Shown: positions 44,862-59,027, numbered from the stretch's first letter. The stretch is DNA of 64,000 nucleotides from Erysipelothrix piscisicarius (GCF_003931795.1 NZ_CP034234.1:682001-746000), one strand, 5' to 3'. A program made the numbers and translations. Notes: a model not told the origin generated them from the sequence alone.

Positions 44862-45716
44862 ATGGAAAAAATTGGTTTAGTTTTAGAAGGCGGTGGAATG
44901 CGTGGAGCCTACACGGCGGGCGTATTACATTGGTTATTACAAGAAAAAATAGAATTTGATTATATCGTTGGGATTTCATCGGGAGCGTTGTATGGTGGTA
45001 TGTTTGCTTTAGGTAAAGCAGATACCTTGGAGAAAGCAGCGATTGATGTTGCGGCTGATAAACGCAATGTAGGAATTCGTCCGGTTTTGGCGGAAAAAAC
45101 AATTGTAGGTTATGATTTCCTTTACAATACAGTGACTCAAGATTTGGATTATCCAATTGCTGAAATCAATAAAATCCCGGGAAATATTGATATCGGCGTT
45201 TATGATATTGCAGGTGAAAAAACGATTTGGATTGATAAAGAACAATTGGCGAAAGAACCTCTATTTATTAAAGCTGCATGTACTCTGCCGGTGGCAGGGC
45301 GTGCGGTATGGATTAACGGTCGTAAATATATGGATGGTGGGATTACTACGATGATTCCAGTTCAAAAAAGTATTGATGAAGGCTGTACACGTCATATTGT
45401 TGTGACCACAAAGTCGGCAGATTACGTTCGTAAAGATCAAGGGTTTGCACAGAAGATGCTTTTACGAAGTGTATACCGTAAGTATCCGAAACTTGTGCAT
45501 GATTTTGAAAGTCGTCGTGATGTTTATTATGAAGAACGTGCGTTGATAAACAAACTTGTGGACGAGAAAAAAGCAACCTACATTTATCCAACTCAAGAAG
45601 TTGGGGTCGGTCGCTTTAAGGGAACTGAAGAACAGTTTGAAGCCCTGTTTAAGATGGCTCATGATGATTGCGAATTACGTCGTGACGAAATTATGGCAAT
45701 GGTTTCTAGAGATTAA
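44862..45716 (+). CDS. Patatin-like phospholipase
   Basis: A 284-residue esterase of the patatin family. The oxyanion loop is GGGMRG, the nucleophile Ser lies in GISSG (GxSxG) and the catalytic Asp in YMDGGI (DGG). Such enzymes release fatty acids from phospholipids. It is coupled to cls, suggesting lipid turnover. The 3' end overlaps the converging pseudouridine synthase gene by 11 bases. Confidence 0.9.
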   Translation: MEKIGLVLEGGGMRGAYTAGVLHWLLQEKIEFDYIVGISSGALYGGMFALGKADTLEKAAIDVAADKRNVGIRPVLAEKTIVGYDFLYNTVTQDLDYPIAEINKIPGNIDIGVYDIAGEKTIWIDKEQLAKEPLFIKAACTLPVAGRAVWINGRKYMDGGITTMIPVQKSIDEGCTRHIVVTTKSADYVRKDQGFAQKMLLRSVYRKYPKLVHDFESRRDVYYEERALINKLVDEKKATYIYPTQEVGVGRFKGTEEQFEALFKMAHDDCELRRDEIMAMVSRD

Positions 45717-46365
45717 ATGGGAATTTTGAGGGCGTGTGACTTGTAAAGGTCATACGCTCTTTTGTTATGGGATGATCAAAACTGAGTTCGGTCGCCCATA
45801 ACGCAATTTGTTGCCCTGGTTTTGCCTGCTTATTGTAACGTGCATCGCCCCACAATGCATGCGAACGGGACGCAAATTGTACACGGATTTGGTGAGATCT
45901 TCCTGTAACGAGCTTAATCCTAACTGTTGACAGATTTTCGGTTGGGTGATAGCAGGCTTCGATGACATGAAGCTCCGCATATTTGCCATCCGGATGGTTT
46001 TTATCGACCACATACGAAGTGTTTGTCTTGCGATTTTTAACTAGAGTATCTCGGAACGTTGTAGGTTCAACATAGCCTGTACAAATAGCGGTATACGTTT
46101 TATCTAATGTACGTGTTCGAACTTGATCGCTGAGTCGTCCTGCTGCTTTTGGTGTTTTTGCGAAGACCATGATGCCACCAACTGGGCGGTCAAGGCGATG
46201 GACAAGCCCCACATAAACATTGCCGGGTTTATCATATTTCACTTTAATATAGTTTTTGACTTCTGTAAGGAGGTCAAGGTCATTACTTTCATCACCTTGT
46301 GAGGGTTGATTCGGTTTTTTCTCCACGACAATAACGTGGTTATCTTCATAAAAGATTTTCATCAT
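45706..46365 (-). CDS. RluA-family pseudouridine synthase
   Basis: A 219-residue RluA-type enzyme without S4 domain. The catalytic motif is VGLVHRLDRPVGGIMVFAKT with the Asp nucleophile, and GRSHQIRVQFA is the second motif. Start chosen at ATG 46365 (MMKIFYED), with AAGGTGG upstream. It overlaps the stop of the methyltransferase gene by 20 bases. The two form an RNA-modification pair. Confidence 0.87.
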   Translation of the reverse strand: MMKIFYEDNHVIVVEKKPNQPSQGDESNDLDLLTEVKNYIKVKYDKPGNVYVGLVHRLDRPVGGIMVFAKTPKAAGRLSDQVRTRTLDKTYTAICTGYVEPTTFRDTLVKNRKTNTSYVVDKNHPDGKYAELHVIEACYHPTENLSTVRIKLVTGRSHQIRVQFASRSHALWGDARYNKQAKPGQQIALWATELSFDHPITKERMTFTSHTPSKFPFNL

Positions 46366-47203
46366 AACACCACCTTGTTGTGACGCCACAGGGTAACATT
46401 GTATCCATGGATGTGATAGGTAGTCCTATCGCTTCGCTTTGTGTGTTTATCGGAAGGTTTTGATTGCGCAGCGCATCATTTAACGCGTGACGAACTTTTT
46501 TAGGCGTAAGATTTGTCGTATAAGTATTTAAGACGACAAAAAGTGCATTGGGATCTAAAAGTTCCATAGAAGCGTTAAGGAGCGGTTGCAGTTGATCTTC
46601 AATTTTCCAACGCTCTCCTTTAGGCCCCCGTCCAAAACTTGGCGGATCCATGATGATACCATGATAGGTCCGTCCGCGACGTTTTTCACGTTCAATAAAT
46701 TTCATAGCATCTTCAACGATTGTTCGAATTTTTTTATCATTTAAATCATTCAGTTCGATGTTTTCCCGTGTCCAAGCAATCATTCCTTTAAGTGCATCAA
46801 TATGAACAACCTCTTCAACATTTTCTTTGGCACAAGCGATGGTCGCACCGCCGGTATATCCAAATAAATTAAGAATGCGAACTGGCTCATTGTGGGATTT
46901 GATAACAGAACGCATCCAATCCCAGTTAACAGCTTGTTCAGGGAAAATCCCGGTATGTTTAAAAGATGTTGGGCGAACTTTAAAGTTTAAATCTTTATAT
47001 TTGATAATCCAACTTTCGGGAAGGGTTCGATTAAAATGCCATCCCTCCTTAAAAAAAGCATCAATCGGCATGCCCGGGGTTGTGGGTTTCCATGTCGCAA
47101 CAGGATCAGGACGTCGCACAATAATATCATGATAGCGTTCTGTTTTTAATCCATTTCCTGCGTCGAGGACTTCAAAATCTGTCCATTCAGTAGGGACTCT
47201 CAT
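46346..47203 (-). CDS. Class I SAM-dependent methyltransferase (RlmI/RlmK-like)
   Basis: A 285-residue methyltransferase. The SAM site is ILNLFGYTGGATIACA, and the substrate motif MDPPSFGRGPKGERW is typical of the PF10672/RlmI group that modifies 23S rRNA. The PUA domain of RlmI is absent. The N-terminal part begins VLDAGNGLKTERYHDIIVRRPDP. It precedes a pseudouridine synthase gene in one operon. Confidence 0.85.
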   Translation of the reverse strand: MRVPTEWTDFEVLDAGNGLKTERYHDIIVRRPDPVATWKPTTPGMPIDAFFKEGWHFNRTLPESWIIKYKDLNFKVRPTSFKHTGIFPEQAVNWDWMRSVIKSHNEPVRILNLFGYTGGATIACAKENVEEVVHIDALKGMIAWTRENIELNDLNDKKIRTIVEDAMKFIEREKRRGRTYHGIIMDPPSFGRGPKGERWKIEDQLQPLLNASMELLDPNALFVVLNTYTTNLTPKKVRHALNDALRNQNLPINTQSEAIGLPITSMDTMLPCGVTTRWCYDENLL

Positions 47204-47308
47204 ACGTTTACCTCAGTTTCTAAATATATTCCTTCATATTATAGGTTAGAAAGGTGTTTGAGCGCAAACATTTACTTAGTAAATGTCACTCAGTCAAACG
47301 AGTGAATA

Positions 47309-47317
47309 TGCTATAAT
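47309..47317 (+). promoter_or_regulatory. pcrA operon extended -10 promoter
   Basis: TGC-TATAAT (-10 at 47312-47317) only 16 bases before the pcrA start. There is no good -35, which extended -10 promoters can do without. The leader is very short and the Shine-Dalgarno weak. Confidence 0.5.
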
Positions 47318-47332
47318 GTTAGCGGTGATAAA

Positions 47333-52556
<5,224 letters not shown>

Positions 52557-52564
52557 GAGGATTT

Positions 52565-52861
52565 ATGAAAAAGTTAGATAAAGAGCTTATTGAAAAATTT
52601 GCTTCCGACTTGATGTTTCGTCTAACCGATGAAGAACTTGAGATGGTTGAAGCAAATGCTCATGTATTTGAGCGTTATATTGATAAAATTCAGGCAATCG
52701 ATACTGAAGGTGTCGAAGTGATGTCTTATCCTTTTGAAATGGAAACGACCTGGCTTCGTGAGGATGAACCCAATCATGTTATTGATCAATCCCTTGCATT
52801 TGAAAATGCACCGCGGGTTGAGGGGGATTACTTTGAAATTGTAAAGGTGGTTAACAAATGA
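52565..52861 (+). CDS. gatC: Asp/Glu-tRNA amidotransferase subunit C
   Basis: A 98-residue subunit that holds GatA and GatB together. The features LIEKFASDLMFRLTDEELEMV and the end motif LREDEPNHVIDQSLAFENAPRVEGDYFEIVKVV are standard. AGGAGG upstream, 4-base overlap with gatA. Confidence 0.93.
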   Translation: MKKLDKELIEKFASDLMFRLTDEELEMVEANAHVFERYIDKIQAIDTEGVEVMSYPFEMETTWLREDEPNHVIDQSLAFENAPRVEGDYFEIVKVVNK

Positions 52862-54210
52862 GTAAATCAATCGATGAAATAATCGGCAATTTAAAAAAAG
52901 AAAATGAGCGTCTTAACGCGATTGTCAGTTTTGTAGATCCAAATGAAGCTAAAGCTGGTTTGATATCTGGATGGGATCTTGCTTTAAAAGATAATATTAA
53001 TATGGAAGGAACGCTTACAACCGCTAGCTGTAAGTTGCTTTCAAACCATCAATCGATTTACAACGCACATGTTGTAGATCGCCTCTTAGATGAAGGTGCT
53101 GTTATTGTGGCGAAGACATCGATGGATGAGTTGGGGATGGGTGGTACAAATCTTTCTGCCATTACAGGACCCGTATTCAATCCATACGACACTTCACGAA
53201 TATCAGGAGGGTCTTCAGGTGGTTCTGCGGCGCTTGTAGGTGCGAAAGCTGTTCGCGCTGCATTAGGAAGCGATACTGGCGATAGTGTTCGTAAACCTGC
53301 TGCATATTGTGGCGCTGTAGGGGTAAAGCCAACATATGGCCGAATTTCTCGCTATGGTGTGATTCCTTATGCGTCTTCCCTTGATCACGTGGGTTATTTC
53401 ACCCAAAATGTAGCGGATGCAGCACGCCTTCTCGAAGTGCTTGCTGGACGTGATGATCGTGATATGACCAGTTCCATGGAGCCGGTTGAACCGTATTCAC
53501 AACTTCTTGATATGGATTTAAACGGAAAACGCATTGGTATTTTTAAAACAGTTGAAGATCCAATCGAAAATGAAGCTGTTAAAGCATCATTTGGTCGTTT
53601 TAAGGAAGCACTTGTATCACAAGGCGCAGTTTTGGTTGAAAAAACAATCGATAAAACATTAATGCGTACAATGCTTCCGGTTTACAGTGTAATTTCAAAT
53701 TCAGAAGCTGTAGCAAATCATGCGAATCTCGATGGTGTGCGTTTTGGGTTATCGCAAGAGGGTGATTCACTTGAAGAGATTATGAAGAATACACGTACAA
53801 ATGGATTTAGCTCACTTATTAAACGTCGCTTTATCTTTGGTGCCTTCGCATTAGATGATGCAAATCAAAAAGAAGTGTTTGACCAAGCGAAGAAAGTTCG
53901 TCGTTTATTAGTCGATGCTTATGCATCTTGTTTCGAAGATGTTGATATCATGGTTACATTAGCTTCAGGAACGGTTGCTCCAACGGTTGAGAATCAACCT
54001 ATGGATGAATTATCCGATGCTTATCTGATTGGGGAAAACCATATGGTCATTAATAACTTTAGTGGTTACCCAAGTATGACGTTACCACTTGATCTTGTGG
54101 ATGGACTTCCTGTTGGAATCAATATTTCGACACAACCCTTTACGGAAGCGAAAATGTTTGCATATGGACAAGCGTTTGAGGCATTAATTAACTGGAAGGG
54201 AGCATTTTAA
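52858..54210 (+). CDS. gatA: Asp/Glu-tRNA amidotransferase subunit A
   Basis: A 450-residue amidase that releases ammonia from glutamine. The catalytic Lys lies in ALKDNINMEG, and the Ser-cisSer pair in SGGSSGGSAALVGA followed by GSDTGDSVRKPAAYCG. With GatB it converts Glu-tRNA(Gln) to Gln-tRNA(Gln). Frame intact, 1-base overlap with gatB. Confidence 0.96.
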   Translation: MSKSIDEIIGNLKKENERLNAIVSFVDPNEAKAGLISGWDLALKDNINMEGTLTTASCKLLSNHQSIYNAHVVDRLLDEGAVIVAKTSMDELGMGGTNLSAITGPVFNPYDTSRISGGSSGGSAALVGAKAVRAALGSDTGDSVRKPAAYCGAVGVKPTYGRISRYGVIPYASSLDHVGYFTQNVADAARLLEVLAGRDDRDMTSSMEPVEPYSQLLDMDLNGKRIGIFKTVEDPIENEAVKASFGRFKEALVSQGAVLVEKTIDKTLMRTMLPVYSVISNSEAVANHANLDGVRFGLSQEGDSLEEIMKNTRTNGFSSLIKRRFIFGAFALDDANQKEVFDQAKKVRRLLVDAYASCFEDVDIMVTLASGTVAPTVENQPMDELSDAYLIGENHMVINNFSGYPSMTLPLDLVDGLPVGINISTQPFTEAKMFAYGQAFEALINWKGAF

Positions 54211-55625
54211 TGGGATACGAAGCAGTTATTGGAATTGAAATTCATTGTGAACTAAAAACACGCACAAAGATGTTTTCAGGAGCGCCCCTTGGGTACGGAC
54301 AAAAACCGAATACCGAAATCAATGAAATTGATTTAAGTTACCCTGGAACCTTACCTCAGCTTAATAAACAAGCGGTGAACTATGGTGTTCGTTTATGTAA
54401 AGCGCTCAATTGTGAGATTGATGATCTCGTTCGCTTTGATCGTAAAAATTACTTTTACTCGGATTTACCAAAAGGATATCAAATTACGCAACAATTCTTT
54501 CCATTAGGTAAACATGGTCATTTTGATGTGCTTGTAGGTGAAGCCGTAAAGCATGTACGAATTAACCGTATTCATATGGAAGAAGATACGGCTAAACAGT
54601 TTCATGAAGGGGATAAAACGTTAATCGATTTTAATCGTGCGGGAACACCTTTACTTGAAATTGTTACGGAAGCAGATTTTAGAACTGGTGAAGAAGCAGC
54701 GGCCTATGTGGACGCATTGCGATTATTGGTTGTATATTTAGGCATTTCTTATGGTCGCATGGATGAAGGGTCTTTACGTTGCGATGTCAACATTTCATTA
54801 AGACCTGAAGGGCAAGAAACCTTTGGAACAAAAGTAGAAATTAAAAACTTGAATTCAACCAACAACGTTCAAAAAGCCATTGAGTTTGAAAGTGTGCGTC
54901 AGGCAGAAATTTTAGATTCAGGTCAACACGTAATCACTGAAACACGTCGTTTTGATGAAAAATCACACGAAACAGTCGCAATGCGTACTAAAGAGACGGC
55001 TGTAGACTACCGTTATTTTGTTGAACCGAATATTGTACCTGTACGAATTGGTCAAGATATCCTTAACCAAACATTGGTTGAATTACCTATGGCTCGCATT
55101 CAACGATATCAAGACCAAATGGGTTTAAGTTTATATGATGCGAGTGTCTTGGTTAAAAAACCGGAATTATCCGCTTACTTTGATGTATTAGCTCAAAAAA
55201 CAGATGCTTATAAATTGCTGGTGAATTGGTTAACACAAGATGTATTAGCGGTACTGGATCAAAAAGGTGACCGCAGCTTTGACGCATGGCTCAATGTTGA
55301 TCACTTTGTTGATTTTATCGAAGCAATTCAATCCGGTTCTATCAATTCAAAACAAGCAAAACAAGTGTTTGCGAAATTTGTTGAAGGAAAGTCTCCGAAA
55401 GCAGTAATTAAAGAATCGGGTATGGTTCAAATCAGCGACGAATCAACAATTACAGCGTGGATTGAAGACGTGTTGACTCAAAGTCCACAAGTTATTGAAG
55501 ATTATAAAAATGGTCTTAATAAGTCCATTAAGTTTGTCGTTGGTCAAGTAATGAAGATATCAAAAGGGCAAGCAAATCCTCGTGTAACCAATGAACTGGT
55601 TGTACGTGTGCTTGATAATAAATAG
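54210..55625 (+). CDS. gatB: Asp/Glu-tRNA amidotransferase subunit B
   Basis: A 471-residue tRNA-binding kinase/transamidase subunit. Signature regions are VIGIEIHCELKTRTKMFSGA, LPQLNKQAV, RKNYFYSDLPKGYQITQ and DEGSLRCDVNISLRP. The C-terminal YqeY-like domain recognises tRNA. It ends the housekeeping operon. Confidence 0.96.
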   Translation: MGYEAVIGIEIHCELKTRTKMFSGAPLGYGQKPNTEINEIDLSYPGTLPQLNKQAVNYGVRLCKALNCEIDDLVRFDRKNYFYSDLPKGYQITQQFFPLGKHGHFDVLVGEAVKHVRINRIHMEEDTAKQFHEGDKTLIDFNRAGTPLLEIVTEADFRTGEEAAAYVDALRLLVVYLGISYGRMDEGSLRCDVNISLRPEGQETFGTKVEIKNLNSTNNVQKAIEFESVRQAEILDSGQHVITETRRFDEKSHETVAMRTKETAVDYRYFVEPNIVPVRIGQDILNQTLVELPMARIQRYQDQMGLSLYDASVLVKKPELSAYFDVLAQKTDAYKLLVNWLTQDVLAVLDQKGDRSFDAWLNVDHFVDFIEAIQSGSINSKQAKQVFAKFVEGKSPKAVIKESGMVQISDESTITAWIEDVLTQSPQVIEDYKNGLNKSIKFVVGQVMKISKGQANPRVTNELVVRVLDNK

Positions 55626-55663
55626 AAAATAATATAATATTTAAATGCATAAGGAGGATCGCA

Positions 55664-56335
55664 ATGACAAAAAAAATGGATCCAAAGCAAAATAAAGAAG
55701 TTCAAGTTAAAAAACAAACAAAAAAACATGACTGGTCTTATTATGCAATCATTATCTGTCTTGTTTTAATCCTAATTCCATCTCTTTGGTTGGGCTTTAC
55801 AATCGTTAAGGCTTCAATCGAATCTGGAAAACCATTAACCGGACAACGATTCGCGAATGATCATGATCCTGAAATCTCGTCAGACCTTCAAAAAAAGGTC
55901 GAGGCGGCTTTGAAGGAGCGTTCGGAGTTTGAGTCTGTGAGCGTCTCGTTAAAGACAGCTACGCTTCGTATTCAGCTCAAAATGAAGCCCGATACTTCGA
56001 AAGAAGATGCATCTGCTTTAATTGAATCAGCATATGATCACGTGGTTGAAATTTTACCGGTGACCGAGTACTTCACAACAGTGGGCTCGAAAAAACAATA
56101 TGATTTAGAAATTAATCTTTTCAACTTTACCGATGTTACTGAGGATAATCGTGGTGATTTTATTTATTACCAATTAGTAAAAAACGGAAATATGGAAGAT
56201 AAGCAAATTCAGCTTGTTTCTGAGTCGAAAGATTCAGAACTTGTCGAACGTTTAAAAACAGAACAAGCTGAAGCAAAAGAAAAACAATCAAATGAAAACG
56301 GAGAACCGTCGAAAGAAGAGAAAAAAGAAGAGTAA
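55664..56335 (+). CDS. Single-pass membrane protein, unknown function
   Basis: A 223-residue protein, family not recognised. A Lys-rich cytosolic N-terminus precedes one membrane segment (YYAIIICLVLILIPSLWLGFTIV, ~29-51). The rest would be extracellular, with a mixed alpha/beta part and a final ~30 residues of mostly Glu, Lys and Gln (EQAEAKEKQSNENGEPSKEE). AAGGAGGAT precedes the ATG, 38 bases after gatB. It ends at a strong terminator. Confidence 0.75.
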   Translation: MTKKMDPKQNKEVQVKKQTKKHDWSYYAIIICLVLILIPSLWLGFTIVKASIESGKPLTGQRFANDHDPEISSDLQKKVEAALKERSEFESVSVSLKTATLRIQLKMKPDTSKEDASALIESAYDHVVEILPVTEYFTTVGSKKQYDLEINLFNFTDVTEDNRGDFIYYQLVKNGNMEDKQIQLVSESKDSELVERLKTEQAEAKEKQSNENGEPSKEEKKEE

Positions 56336-56374
56336 ATTATAGTGATTTCGCTTTATTGGATGGCTTCTTAGATG

Positions 56375-56407
56375 AAAGTGACACTATTGTAATAGTCGTC
56401 ACTTTTT
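56375..56407 (+). terminator. Intrinsic terminator
   Basis: AAAGTGACACTATT pairs with AATAGT-C-GTCACTTT (one unpaired C), followed by T residues. Confidence 0.85.
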
Positions 56408-56424
56408 AATGTGGTAAAATATAT

Positions 56425-57632
56425 ATGATGAAAATAATAAAAGACTTCAGTACAAAAGTAAGAACACTGCTATCAGAAAACGTGATTTTTTTGATGATTA
56501 TGGTGTTATTCTTACCAGATTATTTGTTATATCCAGCGGTCATTGTGGCAGGAATTTTTGTATTGTACGAATGGATTCGTTATAAAGGATTTAAATGGAG
56601 TTTGTTTTGGGTTCTATGGGCCTATCTCTTGGGTGTGGCGCTGTTGAACAAGAATATGCAAGGGGTTATGGGGACGTTATATTTGATCGTCTTAGTAGCC
56701 TATGCATTTGTTTTAAATCGAAGAATGAGCCCTAAAGAATACATGAAGATGCAATATTATATTGTTTGGTGTTCCTTATTTAACTTCTTCTTTAACTTTA
56801 TCCGTTGGAGACCGGTCTGGTATAAATCGTTTATGGGATTGTTTGATGGTGTAATACAGATGGGGCATCTTCCATTTTATGGGGATGGATACTTTAGAGC
56901 GTACTCTACATTTGATAACCCCAACTTGTATGCGTTTATCCTTTTAATTGTTCTGTTGGTTTGTTTTAATCAACTTCAATTTCAAATAACATTTAAAAAC
57001 TACCGATTGGGTGCCTTCTATGCAGGAGCTTTTATCATTAACCTCTATGCAATGTTTTGACAGGTACACGATCAATTATCGTAGCGTTAATGTTTGGCCT
57101 TCTTACTGTAATTTTGGTTCAAAAAAAATGGACGCAATTTAAGGTGATGATTCTTTTAGGTGCGCTCTTAACCTTATTTATTCTATCGAGACCTGATTTG
57201 TTTCCACGATTTATGCAAATTGCTGAGCACAGCGGCATTCGCCTTGAGATTTGGGATAAAGCAATTCATCAAATTTTGAAAGAACCGTGGTTTGGTAAGG
57301 GTATGTTTACCTATGCATTGCTTTTCGATAATATTGATGCACATAATATTTTTATTGAAAGTTTCTTAAGTTTTGGAATTTGTGGGACGATGATTCTTGT
57401 CGCATTTTTAATTGAAAAATTACGTGATATATACTTAAATGCGTATTACTTAGACTACCCCTTAGCTTTAGGGGTGTTGGTCGCGACCATCATGTATGGG
57501 ATCTTCGATATTCCCTTATTTGCGGTGCAAACGAGTCTTTTATTTGTTGCGGTTTTCTGTCTTCCCCGACGTCAACCGTCACAAATATTGATTCCAAAAC
57601 CAACGCATGTTGAATTTATTGAAAAAACTTAA
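56425..57632 (+). pseudogene. O-antigen ligase/polymerase-type membrane protein, frameshifted
   Basis: About 402 residues in two frames, with about 11 membrane segments. It fits the Wzy/O-antigen-ligase family (PF04932): an early hydrophobic half, then LTGTRSIIVALMFGLLTVILV and a large loop IRLEIWDKAIHQILKEPWFGKGMFTY, including the typical G-x-G-x-F region and AHNIFIESFLSFG. Reading stops at ATGTTTTGA 57052-57060. Adding one T gives MFLTGTRS, so a base in the T-run is missing. It would polymerise or transfer surface polysaccharide. Confidence 0.82.
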
Positions 57633-57650
57633 ACTATTTTTAAAATATGC

Positions 57651-57679
57651 TTGTCAAGGCAATATTAGTATGGTATATT
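57651..57679 (+). promoter_or_regulatory. tRNA unit 1 promoter
   Basis: TTGTCA (57651-57656), 17-base spacer, TATATT (57674-57679). Confidence 0.75.
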
Positions 57680-57697
57680 TTATAAGCACTTGGCGAT

Positions 57698-57773
57698 GCT
57701 TGTTTAGCTCAGTCGGTAGAGCAACTGGCTGTTAACCAGTGGGTCGCAGGTTCGAGTCCTGCAACAAGCGCCA
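57698..57773 (+). tRNA. tRNA-Asn(GTT), copy 1
   Basis: 76 bases with encoded CCA. Acceptor GCTTGTT/AACAAGC, anticodon loop CTGTTAA with GTT, T-stem GCAGG/CCTGC fully paired. Confidence 0.97.
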
Positions 57774-57780
57774 TTTATAT

Positions 57781-57856
57781 GGCCCGTTGGAGAAACGGTT
57801 AACTCACATGCCTTTCACGCATGCATTCACGGGTTCGAATCCCGTACGGGTCACCA
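57781..57856 (+). tRNA. tRNA-Glu(TTC), copy 1
   Basis: 76 bases with encoded CCA. Acceptor GGCCCGT/ACGGGTC, anticodon loop CTTTCAC with TTC, T-arm ACGGGTTCGAATCCCGT. Confidence 0.97.
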
Positions 57857-57867
57857 TAGTGTAATAA

Positions 57868-57897
57868 CAAACCTCATCGTTAAGATGAGGTTTTCTT
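57868..57897 (+). terminator. tRNA unit 1 terminator
   Basis: AAACCTCATC/GATGAGGTTT arms, loop GTTAA, then T-rich tail. Confidence 0.85.
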
Positions 57898-58043
57898 TGT
57901 CAAAGGTATTTGTATGGGCACGGAAGATCCTTTGTTATCTCCTTAATTTAAATGAATTTCAAGATGCGACGACATCTAAATGAAGACCCTAAATCACACC
58001 TTCTTAAAAAGCGAAAATAATCAATTATTTTCACGAAAAAAGG

Positions 58044-58072
58044 TTGCTAAGTCGAGATGGGTATGGTATATT
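58044..58072 (+). promoter_or_regulatory. tRNA unit 2 promoter
   Basis: TTGCTA (58044-58049), 17-base spacer, TATATT (58067-58072). An A/T palindrome GAAAATAAT-ca-ATTATTTTC lies just upstream and could be an UP element or operator. Confidence 0.75.
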
Positions 58073-58091
58073 TTATGAGCACTTACGCGAT

Positions 58092-58167
58092 GCTTGTTTA
58101 GCTCAGTCGGTAGAGCAACTGGCTGTTAACCAGTGGGTCGCCGGTTCGAGTCCTGCAACAAGCGCCA
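58092..58167 (+). tRNA. tRNA-Asn(GTT), copy 2
   Basis: As copy 1, but the T-stem reads GCCGG/CCTGC, giving a C-T mismatch in its third pair. Confidence 0.95.
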
Positions 58168-58175
58168 TTTTATAT

Positions 58176-58251
58176 GGCCCGTTGGAGAAACGGTTAACTC
58201 ACATGCCTTTCACGCATGCATTCACGGGTTCGAATCCCGTACGGGTCACCA
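58176..58251 (+). tRNA. tRNA-Glu(TTC), copy 2
   Basis: Identical to copy 1 over 76 bases, 8 bases after the Asn gene (7 in copies 1 and 4). Confidence 0.97.
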
Positions 58252-58263
58252 TAGTGTAAATAA

Positions 58264-58294
58264 CAAACCTCATCGTTAAGATGAGGTTTTTCTT
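58264..58294 (+). terminator. tRNA unit 2 terminator
   Basis: Same hairpin as unit 1, AAACCTCATC/GATGAGGTTT, with one more T in the tail. Confidence 0.85.
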
Positions 58295-58441
58295 TGTCCA
58301 AAGGTATTTGTATGGGCACGGAAGATCCTTTGTTATCTCCTTAATTTAAATGAATTTCAAGATGCGACGACATCTAAATGAAGACCCTAAATCACACCTT
58401 CTTAAAAAGCGAAAATAATCAATTATTTTCACGAAAAAAGG

Positions 58442-58470
58442 TTGCTAAGTCGAGATGGGTATGGTATATT
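58442..58470 (+). promoter_or_regulatory. tRNA unit 3 promoter
   Basis: TTGCTA (58442-58447), 17-base spacer, TATATT (58465-58470), identical to unit 2. Confidence 0.75.
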
Positions 58471-58489
58471 TTATGAGCACTTACGCGAT

Positions 58490-58565
58490 GCTTGTTTAGC
58501 TCAGTCGGTAGAGCAACTGGCTGTTAACCAGTGGGTCGCCGGTTCGAGTCCTGCAACAAGCGCCA
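58490..58565 (+). tRNA. tRNA-Asn(GTT), copy 3
   Basis: Identical to copy 2, including the T-stem C-T mismatch. Confidence 0.95.
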
Positions 58566-58573
58566 TTTTATAT

Positions 58574-58649
58574 GGCCCGTTGGAGAAACGGTTAACTCAC
58601 ATGCCTTTCACGCATGCATTCACGGGTTCGAATCCCGTACGGGTCACCA
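58574..58649 (+). tRNA. tRNA-Glu(TTC), copy 3
   Basis: Identical to the other Glu copies, with encoded CCA. Confidence 0.97.
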
Positions 58650-58662
58650 AAGTGTAAATTAC

Positions 58663-58690
58663 AGGTTGCATCATAACGATGTAACTTTTT
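58663..58690 (+). terminator. tRNA unit 3 terminator
   Basis: GTTGCATC/GATGTAAC (one G-T pair), then five T. It differs in sequence from units 1 and 2. Confidence 0.75.
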
Positions 58691-58778
58691 AGAAATAAGG
58701 ACATTACCGTCTTATTGTGACTTTAATTCACATATAATCAATATATTCAAAAAGTATGATTTATTTGTGAAATAATGC

Positions 58779-58807
58779 TTGCCAAGTCATATTTCGTATG
58801 GTATATT
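58779..58807 (+). promoter_or_regulatory. tRNA unit 4 promoter
   Basis: TTGCCA (58779-58784), 17-base spacer, TATATT (58802-58807). Confidence 0.75.
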
Positions 58808-58826
58808 TTATGAGCACTTAAGTGAT

Positions 58827-58902
58827 GCTTGTTTAGCTCAGTCGGTAGAGCAACTGGCTGTTAACCAGTGGGTCGCAGGTTCGAGTCCTGCAACAAGCGC
58901 CA
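58827..58902 (+). tRNA. tRNA-Asn(GTT), copy 4
   Basis: Identical to copy 1, with the fully paired T-stem GCAGG/CCTGC. Confidence 0.97.
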
Positions 58903-58909
58903 TTTATAT

Positions 58910-58985
58910 GGCCCGTTGGAGAAACGGTTAACTCACATGCCTTTCACGCATGCATTCACGGGTTCGAATCCCGTACGGGTCACCA
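58910..58985 (+). tRNA. tRNA-Glu(TTC), copy 4
   Basis: Identical to the other Glu copies, with encoded CCA. Confidence 0.97.
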
Positions 58986-58996
58986 TAGTGTCAATA

Positions 58997-59027
58997 ACCT
59001 CACTTCTTAGGAAGTGAGTTTTTTTAT
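58997..59027 (+). terminator. tRNA unit 4 terminator
   Basis: CTCACTTC/GAAGTGAG with a 4-base loop, then seven T. Confidence 0.85.

Larger units (their letters stand above)
57698..58649 (+). repeat. Tandem tRNA-Asn/tRNA-Glu repeat array
   Basis: Unit starts at 57698, 58092 and 58490 are 394 and 398 bases apart. Spacers 57857-58091 and 58252-58489 are the same apart from three one-base indels. A fourth unit at 58827 has a different upstream spacer. Each unit has its own promoter and terminator. Confidence 0.9.

Noticed and set aside
57052-57060. Programmed frameshift in the O-antigen-ligase-type gene
   Set aside because: No slippery heptamer with downstream structure. A single missing T in a run explains it better.
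58044-58657. Two identical 71-codon open frames across the tRNA genes
   Set aside because: They read through promoters and mature tRNA sequence, and exist only because the tRNA unit is duplicated.
57698-58985. CRISPR array or prophage attachment region
   Set aside because: The repeats are whole tRNA units of about 395 bases with no short repeat-spacer pattern, cas gene, integrase or phage gene.
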